A stretch of 17,430 bases of DNA from Pseudomonadota bacterium (GTDB lineage: Bacteria; Pseudomonadota; Alphaproteobacteria; Rhizobiales; Tepidamorphaceae), in assembly GCA_023435545.1 (NCBI GenBank), contig JAEYRQ010000489.1, positions 1 through 17,430 of the forward strand, read 5' to 3'. How positions within the stretch are numbered: position 1 is the stretch's first letter; the number at the start of each line of letters is the position of its first letter. This document shows positions 1 through 8,616 of the stretch, one piece after another. The notes under the pieces are model-generated. The model worked only from the letters and a program-made list of their open reading frames with translations, ran no database searches and was not told the DNA's origin. Made by a program: the position numbers and the translations under genes.

Positions 1-1698
<1,698 letters not shown>

Positions 1699-1724
1699 CA
1701 AACTTGGTCTGAAACATCAAGAAT

Positions 1725-1757
1725 CCCGCGGAAGCATCGGCTTCCGCGGGGTTTTTC
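1725..1757 (+). terminator. Rho-independent terminator of hppA
   Basis: A perfect 10-bp inverted repeat (CCCGCGGAAG at 1725-1734 and CTTCCGCGGG at 1741-1750) encloses a 6-base loop and is followed by G and five T (1752-1756). It begins 26 bases after the hppA stop. It lies between the convergent genes hppA and bamE. Read on the minus strand the hairpin is followed only by ATTCTT, so any termination of bamE transcription would be weaker. Confidence 0.9.
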
Positions 1758-1806
1758 GATTCATGAGGCGCCGCCAGTTCCGGCCGTCGCCCCGAATGTT
1801 TCTATG

Positions 1807-2280
1807 TCAGATGTTCTCGCCGACGGCCGAGGAGAAGATCTGCCGCAGGAAGGTGACCTCCTCGCCGGAGGTGGGCGTCTTGCGGCCGATGAAGTCGACG
1901 ACCCTGCCATCCTCGAGGCCGTAATTGGCGATCCGCTCGACGCGGCGATCGCCGTCGAAATAGACGGCCAGGATGCGCTGCTCGGTCACCTTCGGGGCGA
2001 GGAAGGCCGTCGTATTGGTGGTCTGCGAGATGTAGTAGTAGATCTCGCTGCCGAAGGTGGCGGTGGTCGAAGGTGTGCCGAGCACGAAATCGACCTGCTC
2101 CTGGCTCGAACCGACCGGGATCTGGTCGAGCTGGTCCTGACTCAGCAGATATCCGTGGTGGCGCTCGATGGTGAATGTGTTGCATCCGGCGAGCAGCACA
2201 CCAGCACCGATCAGCGCGATCAGCGCCCGGCGCCGTGCGAATTGCGACGGAACATTGCACATCGCTCGGTAAGGTCCCAT
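1807..2280 (-). CDS. bamE: Outer membrane protein assembly factor BamE (SmpA/OmlA family) lipoprotein
   Basis: This is a small lipoprotein of the BAM complex, which inserts beta-barrel proteins into the outer membrane. From the ATG at 2280 it has 157 residues. Residues 17-33 form a lipoprotein signal: RRR, then a hydrophobic stretch, then a lipobox LAGC with Cys33 as the lipidation site. The mature part shows the SmpA/OmlA pattern: LSQDQLDQIPVGSSQEQVDFVLGTP, here broken as LSQDQLDQIPVG then SSQEQVDFVLGTP, followed by a Tyr-rich strand. A longer frame runs up to 2385, but those extra residues would put the signal peptide far from the N-terminus, so I chose 2280. An ATG at 2262 is also possible. 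The gene is convergent to hppA and divergent from the CBP3-type gene, an arrangement familiar from alphaproteobacteria. Confidence 0.9.
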   Translation of the reverse strand: MGPYRAMCNVPSQFARRRALIALIGAGVLLAGCNTFTIERHHGYLLSQDQLDQIPVGSSQEQVDFVLGTPSTTATFGSEIYYYISQTTNTTAFLAPKVTEQRILAVYFDGDRRVERIANYGLEDGRVVDFIGRKTPTSGEEVTFLRQIFSSAVGENI

Positions 2281-2332
2281 CTCGTTCTTGTTCTGGCCCG
2301 CACCAACGGGCAAAATTCGCGTCAGGGCGATT

Positions 2333-2361
2333 GACCTAGCTCGCGGCATCGGCAAAAGCAA
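2333..2361 (-). promoter_or_regulatory. Weak candidate promoter for bamE
   Basis: On the minus strand, TTGCTT (2361-2356) and TAGGTC (2338-2333) are separated by 17 bases and lie about 50 bases upstream of the chosen bamE start. The spacing fits a sigma-70 promoter but the -10 match is poor. I saw no good plus-strand promoter in this 139-bp divergent region. Confidence 0.22.
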
Positions 2362-2419
2362 CCATATCGGCACCCGCACCAACACCCCAACCGGTTTCGC
2401 CCAGGAAAGGAGGCCACGG

Positions 2420-2962
2420 ATGCTACGCCAACTGCTGGCCCGCCTTCGGCCCGACGAAAGCTGTGATGCGCTCTACAGATCAATCGTGGCGCAGGCGCGG
2501 CAGCCGGCCTTCTACGGTGGCGATGGTGTGCCCGACACGCCAGGCGGGCGGTTCGAGCTGCTGATCCTCCACGCCGCCCTGGCGATCCGCCGCCTGCGCC
2601 GGGATGGTCCGGCGGGGCAGCAGACCGCGCAGGCGCTGTTCGATCTCATGTTCAAGGATCTGGACCGAAACCTGCGCGAAATGGGCGTGGGCGACCTGGT
2701 CGTGCCGAAGCGTATCCGCAAGATGGGCGAGGCGTTCTACGGCCGGGCGGGCGCCTATGACGCGGGCCTGGATGCAGAAGACGATGCCGTGCTCGCCGAC
2801 GCGCTCGCCCGCAACCTCTTCGACGGCCGCGCCGGGGCGGATCGACTGGACTCCATGGTCCGCTATCTGCGCGACTGCGACGAGATGCTCGCCGCGACCG
2901 GCCGAGACATCATCGAGGCGGGCGATCCGGACTGGCCGGCAGCCCCGGGAGTTCTCGCATGA
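2420..2962 (+). CDS. Ubiquinol-cytochrome c chaperone (CBP3 family)
   Basis: This 180-residue protein matches the ubiquinol-cytochrome c chaperone family, the bacterial relatives of mitochondrial Cbp3, which helps assemble the cytochrome bc1 complex. Recognisable stretches are ALFDLMFKDLDRNLREMGVG and VPKRIRKMGEAFYGR, followed by a helical C-terminal half. The family match and the position between bamE and yceD support the call. The bacterial role is inferred from the family. The start ATG at 2420 is set by an excellent ribosome site, AAAGGAGG at 2406-2413, 6 bases upstream; the longer frame from 2288 lacks one and extends the protein with unconserved sequence. The stop overlaps the next start (ATGA at 2959-2962), so the two are probably translated together. 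Confidence 0.88.
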   Translation: MLRQLLARLRPDESCDALYRSIVAQARQPAFYGGDGVPDTPGGRFELLILHAALAIRRLRRDGPAGQQTAQALFDLMFKDLDRNLREMGVGDLVVPKRIRKMGEAFYGRAGAYDAGLDAEDDAVLADALARNLFDGRAGADRLDSMVRYLRDCDEMLAATGRDIIEAGDPDWPAAPGVLA

Positions 2963-3498
2963 CCGTCCCGAACTATCCCGTCAGCATCCCGGTCAACCGG
3001 GACGAGGTGCCCGACGCCGGCGTGGACATCACGTTCCGGGCGGACGAGGGGCAGCGCGAAGCCTTCGCGCGCTATCTGGGCGTCCCTCGTGTAGATCGCG
3101 TAGAGGCCGACCTCAGGGTCGAGCAGCGCGCCCGCCGGGCGCTGGCGGTGAGCGGCCGCGTCTCCTGCGACCTGGTGCAGACCTGCGTGGTCACCCTCGA
3201 ACCTGTCGCCGCCACGATCGACGAGCCTGTCGCGATCCGTTACGTGCCGGAGGCGGGACGGGGCTCCGTCGAGGGCGACGACATGCTGGCGGCGGACGAC
3301 GTGGACACCGAGCCAATGGAGGGCGGACGGATCGATGTCGGCGCCGTGATCGCCCAGAGTCTCGCGCTCGGTCTGGATCCATATCCGCGCAAGCCCGGCG
3401 TCGAGTTCGAGGGCGTTTCCGGCGGCGAGGGGGAGGCTCCGCGCACCGGCGCCTTTGCCGATCTGGCCAAGCTGCGGCGTGAGGGCGGCGGCTCCTGA
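2959..3498 (+). CDS. yceD: YceD family protein (DUF177)
   Basis: The 179-residue protein belongs to the YceD/DUF177 family, small proteins usually encoded just before the fatty-acid/phospholipid genes and often before rpmF. Evidence is the VSCDLVQTCVVTLEPV segment (about residues 68-83) with two cysteines (70 and 76), followed by acidic strands. In plants and some bacteria the family is tied to 23S rRNA processing; in this organism the role is not established. Its ATG overlaps the upstream stop, and it precedes plsX by 151 bases. No rpmF (ribosomal protein L32) lies in that gap, unlike the enterobacterial order. Confidence 0.87.
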   Translation: MTVPNYPVSIPVNRDEVPDAGVDITFRADEGQREAFARYLGVPRVDRVEADLRVEQRARRALAVSGRVSCDLVQTCVVTLEPVAATIDEPVAIRYVPEAGRGSVEGDDMLAADDVDTEPMEGGRIDVGAVIAQSLALGLDPYPRKPGVEFEGVSGGEGEAPRTGAFADLAKLRREGGGS

Positions 3499-3649
3499 GG
3501 CCGTTATGGCCGGGACGCGCCTGCCTGTTCATTAGGCAAGAAAGCGGTTGTATGCCATTTGCAAATCGCTATTGTCCGGGGACTTCGCGAACCTGGCCCG
3601 AACGGACCCACCGCGGCAGGCTAACGGGTCTCAGCCGCTTTTCAGCCCC

Positions 3650-4714
3650 ATGTCATCACCGGTGAGGATATCCATCGACGCAATGGGCGGGGACTACGGC
3701 CCGTCCGTCGTCGTGCCGGGATGCGCCATCGCCCGAGAGCGCTATCCGGATTGCCGGTTCCTGTTCTTCGGCGACGAGGCGGAGGTCCGTCCGCTGCTCG
3801 CCCGCCATCCCGCCCTCGAGGCGGTCGCGGAGGTCGAGCACACCGACGTCGCCGTCAGCATGGAGGACAAGCCCAGCCAGGCCCTGCGCCAGGGCCGGCG
3901 GCGCTCCAGCATGTGGATGTCGCTCGAGGCGGTGAAGGCCGGCAGGGCGGACATGGCGGTGTCCGCCGGCAACACCGGCGCGCTCATGGCCATGTCGAAG
4001 CTCTGCCTGCGGATGATGCCCGGCATCGAGCGGCCGGCGCTCGCCGCGATCTGGCCGACGCTCAGGGGCGAAGCCATCGTGCTGGACGTCGGCGCGACGA
4101 TCGGCGCGGATGCCGAGCAGCTGGTGAGCTTCGCGCTGATGGGTGAGGCCATGGCCCGCGCGCTGTTCTCGCTGAAGCGCCCTACGGTCGGGCTGCTCAA
4201 CATCGGCGTCGAGGAGGTGAAGGGCCTCGAATACGTCCGCGCCGCGGGCCAGGTGCTGCGGGATGGCGGGATGTCGATCGCCTATGCCGGCTTCATCGAA
4301 GGCGACGACATCGGCAAGGGCACCGTGGACGTCGTCGTCACCGAAGGCTTCAACGGCAACATCGCGCTCAAGACCGCCGAGGGAACCGCCAAGCAGATCG
4401 CGCAATACCTGCGCGAGGCCATGGGGCGCAGCCTGTTCTCGAAGATCGGTTTCCTGTTCGCCAAAGGCGCATTCGACACGCTGAAGGAGAAGATGGACCC
4501 CCGGAAATCGAACGGGGGCGTCTTCCTCGGCCTAAACGGACTCGTGGTGAAGAGCCACGGAGGGACCGACGCGGAGGGCTATGCGGCGGCGGTGGCGCTC
4601 GGCCACCATCTCGCCCGGAACGGACTTATGAAGAAGGTCGCGGACAGCGTAGATCACTACCAGAAGGATCGCGCGTCCGCGCGAGAACAGCACCCTGAGG
4701 TTGCCCACTCGTGA
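3650..4714 (+). CDS. plsX: Phosphate acyltransferase PlsX
   Basis: PlsX converts acyl-ACP and phosphate into acyl-phosphate, the acyl donor used by PlsY to start phospholipid synthesis; it acts at the inner face of the membrane. From the ATG at 3650 it has 354 residues, the normal family length. It opens with the signature [10 protein letters not shown] (residues 9-18), has SAGNTGALM near residues 105-113, then [21 protein letters not shown] split by family-typical helices, and [16 protein letters not shown] and [17 protein letters not shown] near the C-terminus. An in-frame extension to 3548 has no family resemblance and is rejected. No strong ribosome site precedes 3650, and a GTG at 3662 is a second option. 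The stop overlaps the fabH start (GTGA at 4711-4714), indicating translational coupling. Confidence 0.95.
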   Translation: MSSPVRISIDAMGGDYGPSVVVPGCAIARERYPDCRFLFFGDEAEVRPLLARHPALEAVAEVEHTDVAVSMEDKPSQALRQGRRRSSMWMSLEAVKAGRADMAVSAGNTGALMAMSKLCLRMMPGIERPALAAIWPTLRGEAIVLDVGATIGADAEQLVSFALMGEAMARALFSLKRPTVGLLNIGVEEVKGLEYVRAAGQVLRDGGMSIAYAGFIEGDDIGKGTVDVVVTEGFNGNIALKTAEGTAKQIAQYLREAMGRSLFSKIGFLFAKGAFDTLKEKMDPRKSNGGVFLGLNGLVVKSHGGTDAEGYAAAVALGHHLARNGLMKKVADSVDHYQKDRASAREQHPEVAHS

Positions 4715-5688
4715 AGAAGATGCGCTCTGTGGTCCGCGGCACCGGCTCCCGCCTTCCGGACCGCGTACTGACCAATGCCGAATTGTCCCGGATGGTGGAC
4801 ACCACGGACGAGTGGATCGTCCAGCGCACCGGCATTCGCGAGCGGCGCATCGCCGCCGACGGTGAGCGCACCTCCGACCTGGCCCTCGCCGCCGCCCGGG
4901 CCGCCCTTGCCGACGCCGGCATGGAGGCGCGCGACATCGATGTGATTCTGGTCGCCACAGCGACGCCGGACTACACCTTTCCCGCCACCGCGGTCATCGT
5001 CCAGGACCGGCTCGGCCTGCATTCCGGGGCCGCTTTCGACCTGCAGGCGGTCTGCTCGGGGTTTGTCTTCGGCGTTGCCAACGCCGATGCGCTGATCCGG
5101 TCGGGGCAAGCGCGCCGGGTCCTGGTGATCGGCGCGGAGACGTTCTCGCGCATCCTAGACTGGGAGGATCGCACGACCTGCGTGCTGTTCGGCGACGGCG
5201 CCGGGGCGATCGTGCTGGAAGGCCAGGAACAGGACGGCGGCAAATCCGACCGGGGGATTCTGTCGACCCGGCTGCGGTCCGACGGCGGTCACCTCCGCAA
5301 GCTCTACGTCGACGGCGGTCCTTCCTCCACGCAGACCGTCGGCCATCTGCGGATGGAGGGCCGCGAGGTATTCCGGCACGCGGTGGGCCTCGTCTCGGAC
5401 GTCATCGACGGGGCATTGGCGGATGCGGGCGCAACCGCCGAGGAAATCGACTGGTTCGTCCCGCACCAGGCCAACAAGCGCATCATCGACGCGACAGCAC
5501 GGAAGTTCGGCTGGCCTGACGAAAAGGTGGTGATCACCGTCGATCGGCACGGCAATACGTCGGCCGCCTCCATACCTCTCGCGCTGGATGCTGCGCGCCG
5601 GGATGGCCGCATCCGCCAGGGCGATCTGGTGATGCTGGAAGCCATGGGCGGCGGGTTCACCTGGGGCGCCGCGCTCGTCCGCTGGTAG
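4711..5688 (+). CDS. fabH: 3-oxoacyl-[acyl-carrier-protein] synthase III
   Basis: FabH (KAS III) starts type II fatty acid synthesis by condensing an acyl-CoA, usually acetyl-CoA, with malonyl-ACP in the cytoplasm. The 325-residue length is typical. The full catalytic triad is visible: Cys115 in DLQAVCSGF, His252 in [13 protein letters not shown] and Asn282 in [12 protein letters not shown] (numbering from GTG 4711). The C-terminus [13 protein letters not shown] is characteristic. The start is GTG at 4711, overlapping the plsX stop; an ATG nine bases later (4720) is the main alternative and would give the usual [10 protein letters not shown]-terminus. The plsX-fabH pair is among the most conserved in bacteria and couples initiation of fatty acid and phospholipid synthesis. 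Confidence 0.96.
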   Translation: MKKMRSVVRGTGSRLPDRVLTNAELSRMVDTTDEWIVQRTGIRERRIAADGERTSDLALAAARAALADAGMEARDIDVILVATATPDYTFPATAVIVQDRLGLHSGAAFDLQAVCSGFVFGVANADALIRSGQARRVLVIGAETFSRILDWEDRTTCVLFGDGAGAIVLEGQEQDGGKSDRGILSTRLRSDGGHLRKLYVDGGPSSTQTVGHLRMEGREVFRHAVGLVSDVIDGALADAGATAEEIDWFVPHQANKRIIDATARKFGWPDEKVVITVDRHGNTSAASIPLALDAARRDGRIRQGDLVMLEAMGGGFTWGAALVRW

Positions 5689-5715
5689 CCGGGCCGTCGG
5701 CCACAATGCCGACAG

Positions 5716-5744
5716 TTGACCGCGATAGATCAACCGACTAGCGT
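5716..5744 (+). promoter_or_regulatory. Candidate sigma-70 promoter for ihfA-merR
   Basis: TTGACC (5716-5721) and TAGCGT (5739-5744) are 17 bases apart in the 98-bp gap between fabH and ihfA. The -35 matches well and the -10 moderately. Transcription would begin about 35 bases before the ihfA start, letting ihfA be expressed apart from the upstream lipid genes. Confidence 0.4.
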
Positions 5745-5786
5745 TTTTCGCTCGGCATAGCCGATGGCGCGGCGGGTAGGCGGAGT

Positions 5787-6098
5787 ATGGTCCTGATGGG
5801 GGGAAAGACTGTGACGCGAGCTGATCTCTGCGAAGCGGTCTACCAGAAGGTGGGCCTGTCGCGGACCGAATCGGCCGAACTGGTGGAGTTGGTGCTCGCC
5901 GAGATCGGCGATTGCCTCGAGAAGGGCGAGACGGTGAAGCTCTCCTCGTTCGGTTCCTTCGTGGTGCGGGAGAAGGGCCAGAGGATCGGGCGCAATCCCA
6001 AGACCGGTGAGGAAGTGCCGATTGCGCCGCGGCGGGTGCTTGTCTTCAAGCCCAGCGCCGTCCTCAAGCAGCGCATCAACGACGGCGACGGATCCTGA
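5787..6098 (+). CDS. ihfA: Integration host factor alpha subunit
   Basis: IHF-alpha forms a heterodimer with IHF-beta, binds specific sites in the DNA minor groove and bends DNA sharply, assisting transcription, recombination and replication. The 103-residue protein fits the family. It has the N-terminal helical dimerisation part ([19 protein letters not shown]), the DNA-arm signature [20 protein letters not shown] (residues 56-75) with intercalating Pro71, and the alpha-subunit type ending [15 protein letters not shown] use ATG 5787; ATG 5796 ([11 protein letters not shown]) is equally plausible because AGGCGGAG at 5778-5785 is better spaced from it. It sits between fabH and a MerR-type regulator, as is common in alphaproteobacteria. 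Confidence 0.95.
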   Translation: MVLMGGKTVTRADLCEAVYQKVGLSRTESAELVELVLAEIGDCLEKGETVKLSSFGSFVVREKGQRIGRNPKTGEEVPIAPRRVLVFKPSAVLKQRINDGDGS

Positions 6099-6115
6099 CC
6101 GGCGCGCGGAATTCG

Positions 6116-6790
6116 ATGTCGGAGAAGTCTCCAGAGGCGTTCAGGACCATCAGCGAGGTCGCTGACGAGCTCGACCTGCCGCAGCATGTGCTGCGCTTCT
6201 GGGAAACCCGCTTCGGCCAGATCAAGCCGATGAAGCGTGGCGGCGGCCGTCGATACTACCGCCCCGAGGACGTCAACCTGCTGCGCGGCATCCGGCATCT
6301 GCTCTATGGCGAAGGCTATACGATCAAGGGCGTTCAGCGCATCCTGAAGGAGCAGGGCGTGCGCCACGTCATGGCGGTCTGGCTCGACGAGGGTGCGCCC
6401 GCAGCTGACGCCCCTCCCCGGGCTGTCGAGGAGCCAGTCCTGGACGAATTCGATGACGATGATGGCGAGCCGCTTCCGATCGAGACGCCGGCGACGCCGG
6501 CGCGAACCGTCGATCGCCGGCCCGGGGCCGATGCGGCTGTCGCCGTCAGGGCATCGCCGCCTCCGGTCGAGGCGCCGGCCCCCGCTGCCGTTGCCGCTCC
6601 GGCGCCCGCAACCGAGGACATCTATGCGCCGAAGCCGCGGGCAGCGCGCCAGGAGCCGCCGGCTCCTGCCGGCGCCGCGCCTGCTCGGCCGGCGGGCATT
6701 CCGGCCGAGCATGCGCGGCAGCTCAAGGCCGCGCTCTTCGAGCTCATGGAGTGCAAGCGCCTGCTGGATGAGGCCCGCAGAGCCGATTGA
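6116..6790 (+). CDS. MerR family transcriptional regulator
   Basis: This 224-residue protein carries a MerR-type winged helix-turn-helix at residues 10-78 ([20 protein letters not shown], then [19 protein letters not shown]). The centre (about 91-195) is low-complexity, rich in Ala and Pro and probably disordered. A short C-terminal helix, about residues 198-222, resembles a coiled-coil dimerisation element. No cysteine cluster typical of metal-sensing MerR proteins is visible, so the signal is unknown. It follows ihfA by 17 bases and is probably cotranscribed; the ihfA-merR pairing is widespread in alphaproteobacteria. The target genes cannot be told from the sequence. Confidence 0.9.
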   Translation: MSEKSPEAFRTISEVADELDLPQHVLRFWETRFGQIKPMKRGGGRRYYRPEDVNLLRGIRHLLYGEGYTIKGVQRILKEQGVRHVMAVWLDEGAPAADAPPRAVEEPVLDEFDDDDGEPLPIETPATPARTVDRRPGADAAVAVRASPPPVEAPAPAAVAAPAPATEDIYAPKPRAARQEPPAPAGAAPARPAGIPAEHARQLKAALFELMECKRLLDEARRAD

Positions 6791-6813
6791 ACGGCAGCTT
6801 CGCCACGCGGGAC

Positions 6814-6842
6814 TTGAGGCCGGCAGAGGGACGGGATAGAAG
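6814..6842 (+). promoter_or_regulatory. Candidate promoter of the tRNA-Pro gene
   Basis: TTGAGG (6814-6819) and TAGAAG (6837-6842) are exactly 17 bases apart, 17 bases before the mature tRNA 5' end at 6860. This suits a stand-alone stable-RNA promoter; the match to consensus is partial. Confidence 0.4.
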
Positions 6843-6859
6843 ACCCCTGCGAATGGCGT

Positions 6860-6937
6860 CGGAGCGTAGCGCAGCCCGGTTAGCGCACTAGTCTGGGGGA
6901 CTAGGGGTCGGGAGTTCGAATCTCCCCGCTCCGACCA
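6860..6937 (+). tRNA. tRNA-Pro (anticodon GGG)
   Basis: A full cloverleaf can be drawn. The acceptor stem CGGAGCG (6860-6866) pairs with CGCTCCG (6927-6933), with discriminator A6934 and encoded CCA (6935-6937). The D-arm begins with GCGC and has GG in the loop. The anticodon stem CTAGT/ACTAG holds the loop CTGGGGG, giving anticodon GGG with G37. The T-arm GGGAG/CTCCC (6910-6914/6922-6926) encloses TTCGAAT. The C1-G72 pair and A73 are usual for bacterial tRNA-Pro. The gene marks the border between the housekeeping block and the polysaccharide locus. Confidence 0.97.
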
Positions 6938-6993
6938 TTCCGCCGCCCGCCGCGAGCGGCCATCTCCCAACCCGGACTCAACCAGCCGCTGCG

Positions 6994-8577
6994 ATGTCCA
7001 TCAAGACAGCGATAGTCGTCACCGGCCTGCCAGACGAGGCGCTCGCGACCTGGGTTTACCGGATCGCCGAATCCACCGGGGCTGTCGCTCCCGACGAGGC
7101 TGGAGCCGCCGCACTGGAGGAGGTCGCGGCCAGAGCGCTCGCTGACTTTGGACTGACCCTCGACCAGCCGGGACCGCTCGTTGTCCAGGGTCTGTCGCGT
7201 GCGCAGGCGGCGCGGCTCCTCGACGAGATGGCCCAGCTCCGGTTCGCAGGCGAACTGCGTGACCGCCTGCAATCGTCCGTCACCGCTGCAGAGCGTATCG
7301 TGTTTGCCGCACCGGCATTCGGAATTCTTCCCGGCCTCTATCTCGATGCGCTTCGCCGGATCGGCTGCCAGCCGCGGGTCCTCCTGGTGAGCCGTCAGCC
7401 GCTGGCGACAGCGGTATCGGCGCGCCGGTCGAACGGGATACCGGTTCCACGCACGCTGCGCCTGTGGGCCCAGCACACCTGCGCTGTTCTGCGCTCTACT
7501 GAATGGCTTGCCGTCTTCGACCCGACCGGCGATGACACCGAACATGCTCGCGTCTTGTCGGCGCTTTCGTCCGGCGAGCCGCTGTCCGAAACCGCCACGG
7601 TGAAACCGGCCGGAGAGGATCTGCCGAAGTCCCCGCTCGTCGCGCCACTGGTGGCGGAGCTGTGGGAACTCGTTCGGCGCTGGAACGCGTCGCCGGAGGA
7701 TGCAAGGGAGCGCGACGCACGCGCGCTGGCGGACCGGCTGGAGGACGCGCTGGTCCTCGGCGGCCACACCGTCCATCGGCCGCCGGCGGTGTTCGCCGCT
7801 CCGGCACCGAGGCCCACCCGTGCGGCAGAGCCGCGGACCGTGGTGCTGCACTATCACCTGTTCAAGAATGCCGGCACCTCCGTGGACGCGATGCTGCGGC
7901 AGAACTTCGGTGAGGCATGGGCGCAGCAGGAATTCCCCGCCACGGGAGGGCAGGGCACCCGACGCAGCAACGCTCCTGAGGTCGCCGGCTTCATCGAGGC
8001 GAATCCGGATCTTCGGGCCATCTCGTCCCACACGGCATTGCTGCCGGTACCGGCTATCGACGGGATCGGCATTTTCCCGATCATTTTCATCCGCCACCCG
8101 ATCGACCGACTGGCCTCGGCATACCGGTTCGAGCGGCGCCAGAAGGCCGACACGTTCGGGGCGCGCCTGGCGCGGGAAACCGACTTCGCGGGGTATGTGC
8201 GGGCGCTGCTCGACCGATCGGGCTACGGCGTTGCGCGCGATTTCCAGGTGATGCGGCTGGCCTTCGGCTCCCCTGGTGCGGCTGGATCCGAATTCGACCG
8301 GGCTCTCACGACCATGGACCACCTGCCGTTCATAGGCCTGGTCGAAGCCTTCGAGGAATCACTAGTAGAGCTGGAGCGGCTGCTGGCGCCGGTTCATCCG
8401 GGCTTCCGGGCAACCGCCTATACCAAGAATGTCAGCCGCGACGCCGAGGGCTCGCTGGCGGAAAGGCTCGATGCGATCGAGACCGAACTCGGACCCGAGC
8501 TCCATGCAAGGCTGATAGAGGCCAATGCGGGAGACCTACAGCTGTTTGAAATGGTGGTCGACCGCTATAAGAAGTAG
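6994..8577 (+). CDS. Two-part sulfotransferase-like protein, N-terminal half degenerate
   Basis: The 527-residue protein looks like two sulfotransferase-fold units in tandem. The C-terminal half (about 280-527) has a PAPS-binding pattern: the 5'-phosphosulfate loop HYHLFKNAGTSVD (286-298) and the 3'-phosphate site IFIRHPIDRLASAYRF (364-379), with Arg367 and Ser375. This suggests transfer of sulfate from PAPS to a carbohydrate hydroxyl. The N-terminal half (about 1-235) has a similar order, with a strand VVTGLPDEALATW where a P-loop would be and VLLVSRQPLATAVSARR (129-145) resembling a 3'-phosphate site. The loop lacks the usual Lys/Arg-Ser/Thr-Gly-Thr residues, so I infer it is inactive or repurposed. 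An Ala/Pro-rich linker (about 262-280) joins the halves. The start ATG 6994 has no clear ribosome site. No signal peptide is evident. It opens the polysaccharide locus right after tRNA-Pro. Confidence 0.72.
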   Translation: MSIKTAIVVTGLPDEALATWVYRIAESTGAVAPDEAGAAALEEVAARALADFGLTLDQPGPLVVQGLSRAQAARLLDEMAQLRFAGELRDRLQSSVTAAERIVFAAPAFGILPGLYLDALRRIGCQPRVLLVSRQPLATAVSARRSNGIPVPRTLRLWAQHTCAVLRSTEWLAVFDPTGDDTEHARVLSALSSGEPLSETATVKPAGEDLPKSPLVAPLVAELWELVRRWNASPEDARERDARALADRLEDALVLGGHTVHRPPAVFAAPAPRPTRAAEPRTVVLHYHLFKNAGTSVDAMLRQNFGEAWAQQEFPATGGQGTRRSNAPEVAGFIEANPDLRAISSHTALLPVPAIDGIGIFPIIFIRHPIDRLASAYRFERRQKADTFGARLARETDFAGYVRALLDRSGYGVARDFQVMRLAFGSPGAAGSEFDRALTTMDHLPFIGLVEAFEESLVELERLLAPVHPGFRATAYTKNVSRDAEGSLAERLDAIETELGPELHARLIEANAGDLQLFEMVVDRYKK

Positions 8578-8616
8578 GGACGCCGCCGACGACATACGGC
8601 GGGTCCTGCAGAGGCA

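Noticed and set aside
3499..3649. Search for rpmF (ribosomal protein L32) between yceD and plsX
   Set aside because: No frame in the gap encodes an L32-like zinc-finger protein; the gap also has only a poor promoter match (TTGTAT at 3548, ATTGTC at 3571).
5840..6970. 376-residue minus-strand ORF beginning in the tRNA region (contains GDSNSRPLVPQTSALTG)
   Set aside because: It is the antisense of tRNA-Pro plus merR and ihfA. Translated antisense tRNA with this GDSNSRP-like string is a well-known false protein.
6901..8322. 473-residue minus-strand ORF opposite the first sulfotransferase gene
   Set aside because: It is rich in Arg and Gly, shows no recognisable domain, and runs antisense through the tRNA; the sense frame carries sulfotransferase motifs.
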